Assembly (NCBI GenBank): GCA_965205735.1
Contig: OZ242179.1
Coordinates: 1,178,001-1,242,000 of the forward strand
Direction of reading: 5' to 3'
Source of the DNA: VXNE01 sp965205735
Lineage (GTDB): Bacteria > Pseudomonadota > Gammaproteobacteria > Pseudomonadales > Azotimanducaceae
Length of the DNA stretch: 64,000 bases
Shown here: positions 25,374 through 35,047 of the stretch, piece by piece
Numbering within the stretch: the stretch's first letter is position 1
How the letters are laid out: every line of letters begins with the position of its first letter
Position numbers and translations under genes: made by a program
Notes under the pieces: generated by a model
What the model saw: the letters and a program-made list of their open reading frames with translations, nothing else
Told to the model about the DNA's origin: nothing
The model's database searches: none

Positions 25374-27227
25374 ATGTCCAGACTTCCTGTCATCGTCGGT
25401 ATCGGCGGCATCAACGCTGCCGGCCGGGTTTCGTTCCACCACGCGTTTCGCCGCATCGTGATCGACGCGATCGGCGCCGCCGACGCCGACGATACCTACG
25501 CCAGCCTCGCCGCCCTGATGCGGCTGAACGACGATCCAGCCGCCCCATCGACGCGGCAATTCATTCGGGACAACACGCTGATCCGCCGCATTGCGCTGTT
25601 CGATCCGACCGATGTCACCCGCCACCGGCGGGCGACGATCAGCGCCGCCCACACCCAGGGCATCAAGTTCGTCGTCGCCAAGCGGCATCTGCCGGAACGC
25701 CTTCCAGCGGGTTGGCGCGTGGAAGCCCTGGATAGCAGGCGCGTCACGGTATGCGCCGGCGAGGAGACTTCGGTGCTCTTCCCCGAGCGCACGACATCGC
25801 GCGTCACGTCCGCCGGACAGGTCCCCACCGGATTCGACCCCGGTCGACTGTATCCATCGCGCAGTCACCCGAGGGGTCTGGAACTCGCATTGTTCGGCGC
25901 CTCAGACGCCGTCCATTCCATGGGCATCGACTGGAACGAACTGCGCGCCCGGGTTCGCCCCGATGCGTTCGCCGTGTACGCCGGCAGCGCCATGGGCCAG
26001 CTCGACAACAACAGCAACGCCGGCATGATGCAGTTGCCCCTGAAGGGCGGACGCGTCAGTTCGAAACATGTCGCGTTCGGCCTGCCGGAGATGGCGGCGG
26101 ACTTCGTCAGCGCCTACACCATCGGCAACGTCGGAGCCATCGGCGGCGTCATAGGCGCCTGCGCCACGTTTCTTTACAACCTGAACCGCGCGGTCGACGA
26201 GATCCGCGCCGGACGGCTGCGGGTGGCCCTGGTGGGCGGCGCCGAGGCGCCCATCGTGCCCGAGATCATCGAGGGCTACCGCGTCATGGGGGCGCTCGCG
26301 GAAGACGAGGCGCTGATGGCCCTCGACGGCAGCGATACCGTGGACAACCGCCGGGCTTGCCGCCCATTCGGGAACAACTGCGGTTTTACCGTGGCCGAGG
26401 GATCGGTCTACGCGGTGGTTTGCGACGACGCGCTGGCGCTCGAACTCGGCGCCAATATCCACTGCGCGGCGCCCGCCATCTATGTCAACGCCGACGGTTT
26501 CAAGAAGTCCATTTCATCGCCTGGCGTGGGCAACTACCTCACCGTGGCCAAGGCAATGTCCATGGCGCGCGCGATCCTCGGCGACGAAAGCTTGCAGCGG
26601 CGAACCTATGTTCACGCGCACGGCACTGGAACGCCGCAAAACCGCGTCAGCGAGTCGCGCATTCTGGACGAACTCGCGGGCGTCTTCGGCATCCAACGCT
26701 GGCCGGTGGCGGCGGTCAAGTCGGTGTTGGGACACTCGATGGCACCGGCTTCCGGCGATCAGCTCGCCTGCGCCCTCGGCACCTGGGCCTACGACCGCGT
26801 GCCAGGCATCACCACCATCGACGCCATCGCGGACGACGTGTCCCATGACCGCCTGCGTTTCGAAACCGAGCACTTCGAACTCCCCGGCAAGGACATCGAC
26901 GCCGTCTTCGTCAACTCCAAGGGTTTCGGCGGCAACAATGCGACCGGGCTATTCCTCGCGCCCAACGTGACGCGGCGCATGCTGGCAAAAAAGCATGGCG
27001 AGCGCGCCATGGCCGCGTACGACGAGCGGAATGCCGCGGTTCAAGAACAGGCGCTCGCCTACGACGCCGCGATGACGCGTGGCGAGACCCGGGTGATGTA
27101 CGGCTATGGCGAGGGAGTGATCGACGGCGACGATCTCGGTCTGTCCGACACCGAACTGCGCGTCCCCGGCTACGCGCAACCGATTCCCCTGGACGCGGAG
27201 AACCCCTTCCCGGACATGACCAGATAG
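25374..27227 (+). CDS. Beta-ketoacyl-ACP synthase, long form
   Basis: 617 residues from the ATG at 25374 (MSRLPVIVGIGGINAAGR). The KAS triad is present: Cys in GVIGACATFLYN, His in HAHGTGTPQN, and His in VKSVLGHSMAP. It is longer than FabB/FabF (about 410), with an extra N-terminal region of about 190 residues before the condensing core. It probably condenses malonyl-ACP with an acyl primer; its position next to a thiolase and opposite a malonyl-CoA-producing carboxylase supports a shared fatty-acid role. The frame opens earlier inside the thiolase gene; that start was rejected. Confidence 0.88.
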   Translation: MSRLPVIVGIGGINAAGRVSFHHAFRRIVIDAIGAADADDTYASLAALMRLNDDPAAPSTRQFIRDNTLIRRIALFDPTDVTRHRRATISAAHTQGIKFVVAKRHLPERLPAGWRVEALDSRRVTVCAGEETSVLFPERTTSRVTSAGQVPTGFDPGRLYPSRSHPRGLELALFGASDAVHSMGIDWNELRARVRPDAFAVYAGSAMGQLDNNSNAGMMQLPLKGGRVSSKHVAFGLPEMAADFVSAYTIGNVGAIGGVIGACATFLYNLNRAVDEIRAGRLRVALVGGAEAPIVPEIIEGYRVMGALAEDEALMALDGSDTVDNRRACRPFGNNCGFTVAEGSVYAVVCDDALALELGANIHCAAPAIYVNADGFKKSISSPGVGNYLTVAKAMSMARAILGDESLQRRTYVHAHGTGTPQNRVSESRILDELAGVFGIQRWPVAAVKSVLGHSMAPASGDQLACALGTWAYDRVPGITTIDAIADDVSHDRLRFETEHFELPGKDIDAVFVNSKGFGGNNATGLFLAPNVTRRMLAKKHGERAMAAYDERNAAVQEQALAYDAAMTRGETRVMYGYGEGVIDGDDLGLSDTELRVPGYAQPIPLDAENPFPDMTR

Positions 27228-27267
27228 CGTTCAGCGTCTCGCCGATCGCTCAGTTTCCGATCCAGGA

Positions 27268-27590
27268 TCAGGACACGGGATACAGCGCCTCCATTGCGCG
27301 CTCGAAACTAACCAGACGGCGGATCAGGGCGTTGTAGCTGGAGTGGGCGTTGCCGGGCTCGCGCGCGACGACGGCGGCGTACAACGCCAGTTCCGGAGTT
27401 TCGGGCCAGGTCGGCACGTCCGGAATGTCCAGATGCTGCGCAATCGCGACGCGCCCACCGCCACAAGCAACGCCTCAACGGTGAATTCGCCGCGACGCAA
27501 GTCGTCAATTCCCATCGCCACGATGTCCGCGCCTGGAAGGTCCGGCCGGATCGATCCGCAGGTCAGCTTCTGTCGGCTGATTGTGGTCAT
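27268..27590 (-). pseudogene. Frameshifted small partner gene of the nucleotidyltransferase-like protein
   Basis: From ATG 27590 the frame reads MTTISRQKLTCGSIRPDLPG to about LLVAVG. A different frame then gives a protein-like continuation (AIAQHLDIPDVPTWPETPEL ending FERAMEALYPVS and TGA at 27268). A single-base change near 27450-27470 would join them, so this is a recent frameshift or a sequencing error. The start overlaps the upstream gene's stop, indicating a two-gene unit. I do not recognise the family. Confidence 0.6.
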
Positions 27591-28129
27591 GATTTCTCGG
27601 ATCCGCTTGCGCTGATCGCTCTCAGAACTCGATTGCGAAAGTGAGAGGGATCAATGGCGGGATAGCGCACGAGATCGTCTTCAATGGCTTCGAACAGGTG
27701 CATCAGCCGGCCGGGCTCGATCAGTTTCAATCGCCACATCGCTTCAACATCGCTCAGGTCCTGCTCATGACCTCGTTCGATTTTGGCCAGCGCCTGAGCG
27801 TAGAAGTCATAGTGAAGAAAATCCACGGGCCCATGTCGTGCGATGAAAACGCTGCGGGAACGCCAATCCGGCAAGGCTGGTATGAAGTCGTCGGGACTGG
27901 CCAACTCCAGGTTTATGTTCAATGCATCCTTGGCGCGTGCAATGGCGTTGAAAACGCCGGGTGGTTCGGGGTCCAGCTTGAGATCGATATCAACCGTTGT
28001 GTCTCGCCATCCCACGATCACCGCCGAGGCACCGCCGACCAGGAAGATTCGACCGTTTCCCTGCGCCTCGCGACCCAGTAACCGCATGAGCTCTCGAACT
28101 TTCTCCGCGTTGCTGGTCCCTCGTGGCAT
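27587..28129 (-). CDS. Nucleotidyltransferase-like protein (DUF6036 type)
   Basis: 180 residues from the ATG at 28129. IFLVGGASAVIVGWRDTTVD followed by IDLK is a degenerate nucleotidyltransferase active-site pattern (GG...S...DxD) as in DUF6036 and AbiEii-like proteins, and GPVDFLHYDFYAQALAKIER follows. Together with the overlapping small downstream gene it resembles a toxin-antitoxin or MNT-like pair, which is inference. A start at 28219 is possible but the extra 30 residues look non-coding. Confidence 0.65.
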   Translation of the reverse strand: MPRGTSNAEKVRELMRLLGREAQGNGRIFLVGGASAVIVGWRDTTVDIDLKLDPEPPGVFNAIARAKDALNINLELASPDDFIPALPDWRSRSVFIARHGPVDFLHYDFYAQALAKIERGHEQDLSDVEAMWRLKLIEPGRLMHLFEAIEDDLVRYPAIDPSHFRNRVLRAISASGSEKS

Positions 28130-28302
28130 CGCTGTCGCTGGCCTGATTCGCTTCGTGGGCGAGTATGGTCCGACGCAAGTTGAGCGGCAACCGACCTCCT
28201 CCTCAGTGGGCCAAGCCAAGACTATCGTGAAGCTCCGTTCTTGCGTTGACTTGCTATCACTCCCAAACTTAGCCGTTCACGAAGTCAAGGGGAGAGGACA
28301 AC

Positions 28303-29832
28303 ATGGCCATCGTCGAGACGTGCTGCGGCAAGGTAGAGGGCGCGAACATCAACGGAATCCACCGCTTCAGGGGCATCCCTTTTGCCGCCCCTCCCGTGGG
28401 AGAGCGGCGTTGGCGCGCGCCGGAACCGCCGGCGCCCTGGTCGGGGGTGCGCGCCGCGGACGGCGACTGGGGCACGCAGGCTTGGCAGGCGGCGCGCCCG
28501 AGCGAAGGACCGCTGAAGTTCGTGTTCAACGCCGCCAACGCGGAAAAGCGCGACGAGGACTGCCTGCAACTGAACGTCTGGACGCCCGGCCTCGACGACG
28601 CCAGGCGGCCGGTGGTGGTGTGGATTCACGGCGGCGGTTTCACCGGCGGCACGGGGGCCACGCCGATCTACGACGGCGAGATACTGTCGCGTCGCGGTGA
28701 TGTGGCCGTGGTCACCATCAACTATCGAATCGGCGCGCTGGGTTTTCTCAACCTGAACGAGGTGACGGGCGGGCGCATTGCCTCGACCGGCAACGAGGGG
28801 TTGCTGGACCAGGTAGAGGCGCTCAAGTGGATACGCGACAACATCGCGGCGTTCGGCGGAGATCCCGGCAACGTCACCATTCTCGGCGAGTCGGCGGGCG
28901 CGGCGAGTGTCTGCGCACTGCTCGCGATGGCCCCCGCGCGGGGACTCTTCCATCGGGCGATGCCGATCAGCGGCGGCGGCGGCAGCGCGAATCCGCTCGA
29001 ACGTGCAGTGAGGGTGTCGGAGGGCCTGCTGGGGAAGCTGGGCCTGTCGGGGACGGACGTCGACAAGCTCCTCGCGCTTGATCCGGGGGTCCTGACGGAC
29101 GCCGGCCTGTCATTCTCGCTATCGGACGGCCTGGGCAACTTTCGGTCGGTCATCGACGGCGTCAATCTCGCCGAGGTGCCGGTCGACGCGGTCAGGCGCG
29201 GCTCGGCGGACGGCATCTCGGTACTGGCCGGCACGCAGCGGGACGAGTGGCGGCTTTTCGTGCTCCGCAGTCCGCTGGCCGCCAACCTCGACGAGGCCGG
29301 ATTGGTCGCCGAGGTTTCGAAAATCGTCGAAGACGCGCAAGGCATGATTGACGGCTCCCGCAGGATCCTCAAGGACCGCGGCGCCCCGGCCGATCCGGTT
29401 TCGGTATTGGCCGCGATCGAGACCGGGCGCAGGATGCGCTTGCCCTCGATCCTCCTCACCGAAGCGCTGGCCGCGCGCGGCCAGCCGGCATACCAGTACG
29501 TGTTCACGGCGGAATCGCCGTGGGACGGCGGCATTCTGAGATCGTGTCACGCGATCATCATCGGCTTCGTGTTCGGCACCCACGCCTTTAGCGACGAGAG
29601 CATCGAGTTCTTCGGCGGCGGCGAGGCCGAGGACACGCTTGCCGGGCATTTGCAGGACGCGATAATCAACTTCGCCAGAAGTGGCAACCCGCGCACCGAA
29701 GCGCTCGCCGACTGGGTCGCCTACGACACGCGGACGCGCTCTACCGGGGTTTTCGGCCATCCCGCCGAGGTCGCGAGCGCGCCGTTCGAAGAGGAGCGCG
29801 TGCTTTGGACCAAGCACAACCTGGTGAGGTGA
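28303..29832 (+). CDS. Type B carboxylesterase
   Basis: 509 residues, usual for the carboxylesterase/lipase type B family. It begins VETCCGKVEGANINGIHRFR with the family segment GIPFAAPPVGERRWRAPEPP. The oxyanion loop is WIHGGGF, and the nucleophile Ser197 lies in GESAGAASV. The general-base His is probably in SCHAIIIGFVFG. No signal peptide is visible, so it is likely cytoplasmic. Substrate is unknown. Confidence 0.92.
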   Translation: MAIVETCCGKVEGANINGIHRFRGIPFAAPPVGERRWRAPEPPAPWSGVRAADGDWGTQAWQAARPSEGPLKFVFNAANAEKRDEDCLQLNVWTPGLDDARRPVVVWIHGGGFTGGTGATPIYDGEILSRRGDVAVVTINYRIGALGFLNLNEVTGGRIASTGNEGLLDQVEALKWIRDNIAAFGGDPGNVTILGESAGAASVCALLAMAPARGLFHRAMPISGGGGSANPLERAVRVSEGLLGKLGLSGTDVDKLLALDPGVLTDAGLSFSLSDGLGNFRSVIDGVNLAEVPVDAVRRGSADGISVLAGTQRDEWRLFVLRSPLAANLDEAGLVAEVSKIVEDAQGMIDGSRRILKDRGAPADPVSVLAAIETGRRMRLPSILLTEALAARGQPAYQYVFTAESPWDGGILRSCHAIIIGFVFGTHAFSDESIEFFGGGEAEDTLAGHLQDAIINFARSGNPRTEALADWVAYDTRTRSTGVFGHPAEVASAPFEEERVLWTKHNLVR

Positions 29833-29907
29833 CATTACTCGCCGACGGAAATGTGCCGGGATGCTCGCCGGGATGTTGCGCCATCGAGGCTTGGTGCAAC
29901 GTCCCGC

Positions 29908-30717
29908 CTAGTTGATCGTCGACGAACGCCTGGGTAGCGCGGCGAGCCGCTTTCGAATGCGTTGTTCCATCTTGCCGTCCGCCAACTCCCTCGCGCGTTC
30001 CAGTTCGCGCCGGGCCATGTCGAGGGACCCGAGCGATAGCCACAGCTCCGCGCGGTCGACGTGGAGGGCGAACGCGGTCGGGTGCAGGATAATCTGATAG
30101 TCCGTCAATTCGAGCGCACGGGCGTGGTCCCCCCGCGTGTTCGCCGCCAGACGCAGGTTGTTCAGCATTCTCAGCATGATGTCCGAGGGTTCCGTCGGCC
30201 GAAATACGGTGTCGTCGACGACGCCGCGCCGCCCGTCGTTGCGCAACTCCCGACGCAACCATGTAAGGCAATCCTGCTTGCTGGTCATCCGCATGGCGAT
30301 GGGATCGACCAAGCGGTTGTTGAGCGCGACCAGGAAGCGTCTCGGAAAGTCGATGCCGGTGGCCCGCAGGTCCAGGTGCGCGGCGGTACCGATGATGACC
30401 ACGCCGAGACTGATGGGAATACCCTGGCGATGGCGCAGCACATGTTCCAGCGCGCTGTTGCACGGCAGATGGTAGCGCCCGGGGGCGACGCCCCTGAAAC
30501 CCTGGCTGTGCAGCGACTCCACCAGGGTCACCGGTCCGGCGTCGACCCCGGCGATCTCCGTCAGACGTCGCATCTCCGCGCGGCACCAGCCCGCGTCGGT
30601 GTCCGGATCGACCACGCGGGAAACCAGCAACGCCCCGTCCACCACGCCGCTGCGCCGCTCCATGAACAGCCGGAACTCGCCCGCCAGGGGCGGTTCCCGC
30701 CAGCGAATGTCGATCAC
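29908..30717 (-). CDS. SirB1/transglutaminase-like family protein
   Basis: 269 residues with the conserved NSALEHVLRHRQGIPISLGV core followed by VGIDFPRRFLV-like sequence (here ATGIDFPRRFLVALNNRLVD) and a C-terminal TPR-like helical region (ANTRGDHARALELTDYQIIL). SirB1-type proteins are cytoplasmic and of unclear biochemical role. It ends near the esterase, convergent with it, and follows a solute-binding protein gene on the opposite side. Confidence 0.85.
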   Translation of the reverse strand: MIDIRWREPPLAGEFRLFMERRSGVVDGALLVSRVVDPDTDAGWCRAEMRRLTEIAGVDAGPVTLVESLHSQGFRGVAPGRYHLPCNSALEHVLRHRQGIPISLGVVIIGTAAHLDLRATGIDFPRRFLVALNNRLVDPIAMRMTSKQDCLTWLRRELRNDGRRGVVDDTVFRPTEPSDIMLRMLNNLRLAANTRGDHARALELTDYQIILHPTAFALHVDRAELWLSLGSLDMARRELERARELADGKMEQRIRKRLAALPRRSSTIN

Positions 30718-30733
30718 GCGCCGCTCGTTAACA

Positions 30734-31945
30734 CTAGTAGCTGATCGACGTCTGAAGCTCGACCCAGCGGCCGTTCTGTACCTGGGACAGCGTCGACGAG
30801 TCGACGCCCTTATGATCGTCCGGGCCGAACGTCAGTCGGTTGCCGAAGATATCCGTGTACTCCGTCAACGATTCCAGGGCCTCGATCAACCCTTCGCGGG
30901 TGAGGTCCCGGCCGGCGATCTCAAGTCCCCGCACGATGAGGTCGGCGGCGCGCTTGCCGACCATCGGCGGCAACCCGGGCACTTCACCGAAGCGTTCCCT
31001 GTAGCGGTCGAACCAGTCGCGCAATTCCGGCGTCATTTCGTCGTCTTCATAGAGCATCGCGATGGGAGCAAAGGCGTAGTAACCCTCCCCCGATCCGCTC
31101 TTCTGCTCGGCGATCACGCGCCCAAAGGCCGCTTCGTTGCCGACAAACGCCACATCCTTCCAGCCGATCTTGCGCGCCGTCTCCAGGATCAGGATCGTGT
31201 CGCGGTGCACCGTCCCCATCATCACCAGGTCGCAGCCCGCGTTCTTCAGGCGCAGGACCGCCGCCGTGAACTCGCTTTCGGTGGGCTTGTGCGCCGACTT
31301 GGCGCCGACGGCGATGCCCATCTCCTCGGCCTGGTCCCGCACACCTTCCAGGATCTCCATGCCGTAGTCGGAGTCGTGATAGACGGCGCACGGCGTGGTC
31401 TTGCCCATCTCCTCCACGAAGTACTTCACGCCGGCGCGCATTTCCTCGTAGTAGAGGCCCATCTGGCTGATCATCAGCTTGCGGAACGGTTCCACCATGT
31501 CCCGCGAGCCGGTGGACGGAAACAGGTTGGGAACACCCGCGCGGAACTGCTGATCCATTACCGCGTTGTTGGTCTGGGTGCCGACAGCCGAGACCATGGC
31601 GAAAATCTTGTCCCGGTTGATCAGCTTGTTCGCCGCCGAGATCGCCCTCGGCACCTGGTAGCCGGTGTCCTCGACGACCAGGCGGATCTGCCGACCGTGG
31701 ACGCCGCCCGCCGCGTTGATCGCGTCGAAGCGCATACGCAAACCGTTGACGATGCCTACGCCCCATATGGCGACCGGACCGGTCAGATCGCTATGCGTGC
31801 CGAGCACGATCTCCGTGTCGGTAACGCCGTCCACGGGAGCTGGCGGCGGTGCTTCGCCCGGCGCGGTTTCAGTGCTCTCCGGCGCGCCGCAACCGGCAAC
31901 GGCCGCGATTCCCAACAGCAAGAGAACCGTGATGGCGTGTCTCAT
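30734..31945 (-). CDS. Periplasmic solute-binding lipoprotein, LivJ/branched-chain amino acid type
   Basis: 403 residues. The signal peptide ends in a lipobox with Cys19 (AAVAGC), so it should be membrane-anchored on the periplasmic side. DTEIVLGTHSDLTGPVA and GLRMRFDAINAAGGVHGRQI are hallmarks of the type I receptor fold used by LivJ-like ABC transporters, and the C-terminal half contains KRAADLIVRGLE. No permease or ATPase genes accompany it here, so either it serves a distant transporter or has a sensing role. Confidence 0.9.
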   Translation of the reverse strand: MRHAITVLLLLGIAAVAGCGAPESTETAPGEAPPPAPVDGVTDTEIVLGTHSDLTGPVAIWGVGIVNGLRMRFDAINAAGGVHGRQIRLVVEDTGYQVPRAISAANKLINRDKIFAMVSAVGTQTNNAVMDQQFRAGVPNLFPSTGSRDMVEPFRKLMISQMGLYYEEMRAGVKYFVEEMGKTTPCAVYHDSDYGMEILEGVRDQAEEMGIAVGAKSAHKPTESEFTAAVLRLKNAGCDLVMMGTVHRDTILILETARKIGWKDVAFVGNEAAFGRVIAEQKSGSGEGYYAFAPIAMLYEDDEMTPELRDWFDRYRERFGEVPGLPPMVGKRAADLIVRGLEIAGRDLTREGLIEALESLTEYTDIFGNRLTFGPDDHKGVDSSTLSQVQNGRWVELQTSISY

Positions 31946-32055
31946 CCCTCATCCCCTCTTCAAGCATCGGATCAAGGAAGCTTACGGGATGTGCCGCGAA
32001 CGCGCCACGGCTGGCCCGTTGGGGCTCCCTGGGAACCCGTTGGGGACCCCCACCA

Positions 32056-32745
32056 CTACCGGGGCTTCGCGATTCGGAGGCGGAAGTATTCGAGGGCTTT
32101 CTTCGCCAGCAGCGGGAAGACGCCCAGCAGGACGAAGGAGAGGATCAACGTCGGCGAGAGGATGCCGGCCAGCGACTCCAGTTGGCCGAGTTCCTTGCCC
32201 GCGTTCACGTACACGACCGTCCCGGCCAGCATGCCTACCTGGCTCACCCAGTAGAACGTCCAGACTCGAATGGACATCAGACCCATGGCCAGGTTGATGG
32301 CGAAGAACGGGAAGGCGGGAACCAGGCGCAGGGCGAACAGGTAGAACGCACCTTCGTTTTCAACGCCCCGGTTAACCGGCGCCAGCACCTTCTCGAAACG
32401 GTTCTGCACGGCGTCCCTGAACAGGTAGCGGGCGAGCAGAAAGGCGAGAGTCGCGCCCGCGGTGCTCGCGAACGACACCACCACGACGCCCGTGGCCAGT
32501 CCGAATATGGCTCCCGCAGCCAACGTCAGGATCGCCGCGCCCGGCAGCGACAATCCGGTCACGGCGATGTAGATGGCCATGAACGCCAATGCCGCCAGCC
32601 ATGGATTTGCCTGGTAGAACCCTACGGCCACCGAGCGCCGGGACTGGAGGAACTCGAGCCGCAGGTAGTCTTGCAGGCCGAAATAGAAGAACAGCGCAAT
32701 CAAAATGACGACGCCCGCCAACAGCAACAATCGAACGGGCTTCAC
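32056..32745 (-). CDS. TVP38/TMEM64 (DedA-like) membrane protein
   Basis: 229 residues from a GTG at 32745 that overlaps the DUF547 stop (GTGA). It is very hydrophobic with about five membrane helices; the family core is GAAILTLAAGAIFGLATGVV followed by ATLAFLLARYLFRDAVQ and LRLVPAFPFFAINLAMGLM. This family is related to VTT/DedA lipid scramblase-like proteins. Its coupling with a DUF547 gene is common in proteobacteria. Confidence 0.88.
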   Translation of the reverse strand: MKPVRLLLLAGVVILIALFFYFGLQDYLRLEFLQSRRSVAVGFYQANPWLAALAFMAIYIAVTGLSLPGAAILTLAAGAIFGLATGVVVVSFASTAGATLAFLLARYLFRDAVQNRFEKVLAPVNRGVENEGAFYLFALRLVPAFPFFAINLAMGLMSIRVWTFYWVSQVGMLAGTVVYVNAGKELGQLESLAGILSPTLILSFVLLGVFPLLAKKALEYFRLRIAKPR

Positions 32746-33545
32746 GGCTTGTTCAGGCTCCAGTCGTAGTCGTGCTCGAAACTGTCGTGACCGTCGAGCG
32801 CCTCGGCCAATTCCGGCGTCGCATATCGTTTCAAGTGCGCGAAGACGGCTGCGTCGGTATCGCCGAAGTCCACCTTGAACCATTCGTAGACGCTCGAAAC
32901 CAACAGCCCCTCTTCGCGCACGGTGACGCCGCGGGGATGGTTCACGTAGTCCCTGGCGCCCTGTTCCAGAAGACGTTCAAGGTTGTCCGACCGATACGCT
33001 TCCAAGGCCAGGTTGGGGCATCCGAGGCTTGCGCAATTTACCGCGTAGTGAATTCGGGGGTCCCGCCAGATCGGGCGCAGGATGCCATGTTCAATGTCGT
33101 CCAGGGTCAGCGGCTCCCCCCGCAGGGTAATCAGTTCCAGTTCCCAGGGACCGTAGCTGAACAGGCTGCTGCTGATGTCCTTGATCGAATCCACGGGGTA
33201 TCGTCCAACGATGACGAACACCGTGAGGGCGTTGTAGAGGTTGATCCAGTATGCCATCTGCTCCGCCCTGGCGAAACTGCGCGGATCGATCTCGGCGAGG
33301 CTGGACAGGTAGGATTGAAGCTGCTTGCGGTGCTCCGCGTTGGCCTTCAGCGATCCGTAGTCGAACCGGTTGATGCCGGAGGGATGCACCTTGAGGTGCG
33401 CATCGAGCAGTTCCTGCCAAGCCTGGTGGCTGATGGTCGCCGTGTTCGTCTCGTCGCTCGTATCCCACAGGGGAATGCGTTCCGGCTCGGGAGCGGCGTG
33501 GGTCGCGACGGCTCCGCAAAGCAGTGCGGCCATCAGTGTTCGCAT
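32742..33545 (-). CDS. DUF547 domain secreted protein
   Basis: 267 residues from the ATG at 33545, with a signal peptide (MRTLMAALLCGAVATHA). The DUF547 core is recognisable by ARAEQMAYWINLYNALTVF, IHYAVNCASLGCPNL and SVYEWFKVDFG. The family adopts a papain-like fold with conserved Cys and His, but no activity is established. It is translationally coupled to the TVP38 gene. An ATG 11 codons upstream would spoil the signal peptide and was rejected. Confidence 0.88.
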   Translation of the reverse strand: MRTLMAALLCGAVATHAAPEPERIPLWDTSDETNTATISHQAWQELLDAHLKVHPSGINRFDYGSLKANAEHRKQLQSYLSSLAEIDPRSFARAEQMAYWINLYNALTVFVIVGRYPVDSIKDISSSLFSYGPWELELITLRGEPLTLDDIEHGILRPIWRDPRIHYAVNCASLGCPNLALEAYRSDNLERLLEQGARDYVNHPRGVTVREEGLLVSSVYEWFKVDFGDTDAAVFAHLKRYATPELAEALDGHDSFEHDYDWSLNKP

Positions 33546-33686
33546 GGTCCTCAAGTCATCCTCGCCCGTCGATGACACTGAACCGGTTCAATCCTACACG
33601 CACTGAAGCTGTACATGCCAAGTACGACATGGGCAAGACCCGGAAGTTCTACCGGCGTGTCGCAATCCGTCGGCAGGGCGTTGCAA

Positions 33687-35039
33687 TCAGGCCGCGGTTG
33701 TGTCGCGCCGCGCCCGCCATCGCCGCCCGAGGTCGATACCCAGTGCCGCGAATATGAGCCCGAATTCGAGCGGACGCACCCAGCCGGGTTGGGCGAAGGC
33801 GTCCATCTCCAGATCGCCGAGGTTGATGCCCGTGACATAGGCGAGCAGCAGGGCCGATGCGGCCGTCCACGCCCAGTAGCTGGGATAGATGGCGGCGAAA
33901 GGCAGCACCCAGAGCGCGTACCAGGGGTTGATGACCGGCATCGAGACCAGAAAGATACCGTAGATCCAATCGCCTCGAGGAATCTCCCCCGGACATTCGC
34001 GGCGGTATCGGTGCCAATAGGCGACGCCGAACGCGAGCAGCCCCGCCCCGATCAGCAATTTCGCGTGAGTCGCCGAAAGCCACCCGATCACCACCCCGAA
34101 CAGCGCCGAGTTGAACTCCCACGCGGCGGCGAAGACCTTGAGCCCGGCCATGTCGGTGCCGCCTTGCGCCACGAAGGGCAGGTACAACAGGGCAAGCACT
34201 CCGCAGAACGTGATCCAGGGACGAACGCCGACGCGCGCCAGAACGAAGGGAACCAGAAGCAGAGCGAACACCTTGGCGCCCGCGGCCAGGGCGAGACACA
34301 CCGCGGCCGGGTGCGCGAGGCCCCGACGCCGAAGCACTACGGCCCCGATCAGCAGGCAGACGCCGAGTCCATCCGGATGGGCGGTGAAAGCGATCTCTTT
34401 TACCGCCAGCGGACACCATGCGTACAGCAGCACAAAACCCGGCTTCGCCGCGCCCAGCAACAGTCGGATGAGCAGGATATCGACACCGATGAGTATGACC
34501 TGGAGCGCCACGAGGCTGCCGGGAGCAAGGAAATACGCCAGCAGGAAGATGTACTCGGTCGTGGGACCGTAGATCGTCGGAACGTCGGGATAGTTGATCT
34601 GGTCGAGGATCCGTTGGAACGCCGCGGGAACGCTTAAGTCGGCGAACGATGCAGCAGGCGCCCATCCGTAGGGCGTGCCGGTCTCGGCGAAGCGGTATCC
34701 GTCCCACAGGTAGCGGAAGTAGTCATCCTCAAACAGCGGGATCGCAAGCAGGCCGCAGACACGGAACAGTATTGCCCAGAGGATCAGGCGTCGCACCGGC
34801 AACGCATCCGGGCAACCGCGAAAACATGAGAAAACGAAGATCCACGGCAGCGAGACCCAGCCCATCAGGGCAAGGAAGGCGCCGAGCCCCGGTTCGCCGA
34901 GGTCGCCTCGGGAGTAGTACGCGAGGGATGCATACCCGAGGAGGGCGAATGCCCCGCCCAGATCAACGATGCGGTTGGATCCCAGCCGTGTCGCCCAAGC
35001 GTCTCCCGCGCGTCCCGGAGGCCCAAGAGACTCCGACAT
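33687..35039 (-). CDS. Polytopic glycosyltransferase (GT87/mannosyltransferase-like)
   Basis: 450 residues from the ATG at 35039 with about ten membrane helices. The early acidic loop FEDDYFRYLWDGYRFAETG is typical of GT-C enzymes, where an aspartate in the first loop binds the polyprenyl-sugar donor. VINPWYALWVLPF near the C-terminus matches GT87/MptB-like proteins. It probably adds a sugar from a polyprenyl-phosphate donor on the periplasmic side. The acceptor is unknown. Confidence 0.82.
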   Translation of the reverse strand: MSESLGPPGRAGDAWATRLGSNRIVDLGGAFALLGYASLAYYSRGDLGEPGLGAFLALMGWVSLPWIFVFSCFRGCPDALPVRRLILWAILFRVCGLLAIPLFEDDYFRYLWDGYRFAETGTPYGWAPAASFADLSVPAAFQRILDQINYPDVPTIYGPTTEYIFLLAYFLAPGSLVALQVILIGVDILLIRLLLGAAKPGFVLLYAWCPLAVKEIAFTAHPDGLGVCLLIGAVVLRRRGLAHPAAVCLALAAGAKVFALLLVPFVLARVGVRPWITFCGVLALLYLPFVAQGGTDMAGLKVFAAAWEFNSALFGVVIGWLSATHAKLLIGAGLLAFGVAYWHRYRRECPGEIPRGDWIYGIFLVSMPVINPWYALWVLPFAAIYPSYWAWTAASALLLAYVTGINLGDLEMDAFAQPGWVRPLEFGLIFAALGIDLGRRWRARRDTTAA

Positions 35040-35047
35040 CCGCGGTG

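Noticed and set aside
31946..32055. Short direct repeat CCCGTTGGGG between the solute-binding protein and TVP38 genes
   Set aside because: Only two copies 20-odd bases apart with no stem or promoter-like context; could be chance in GC-rich DNA.
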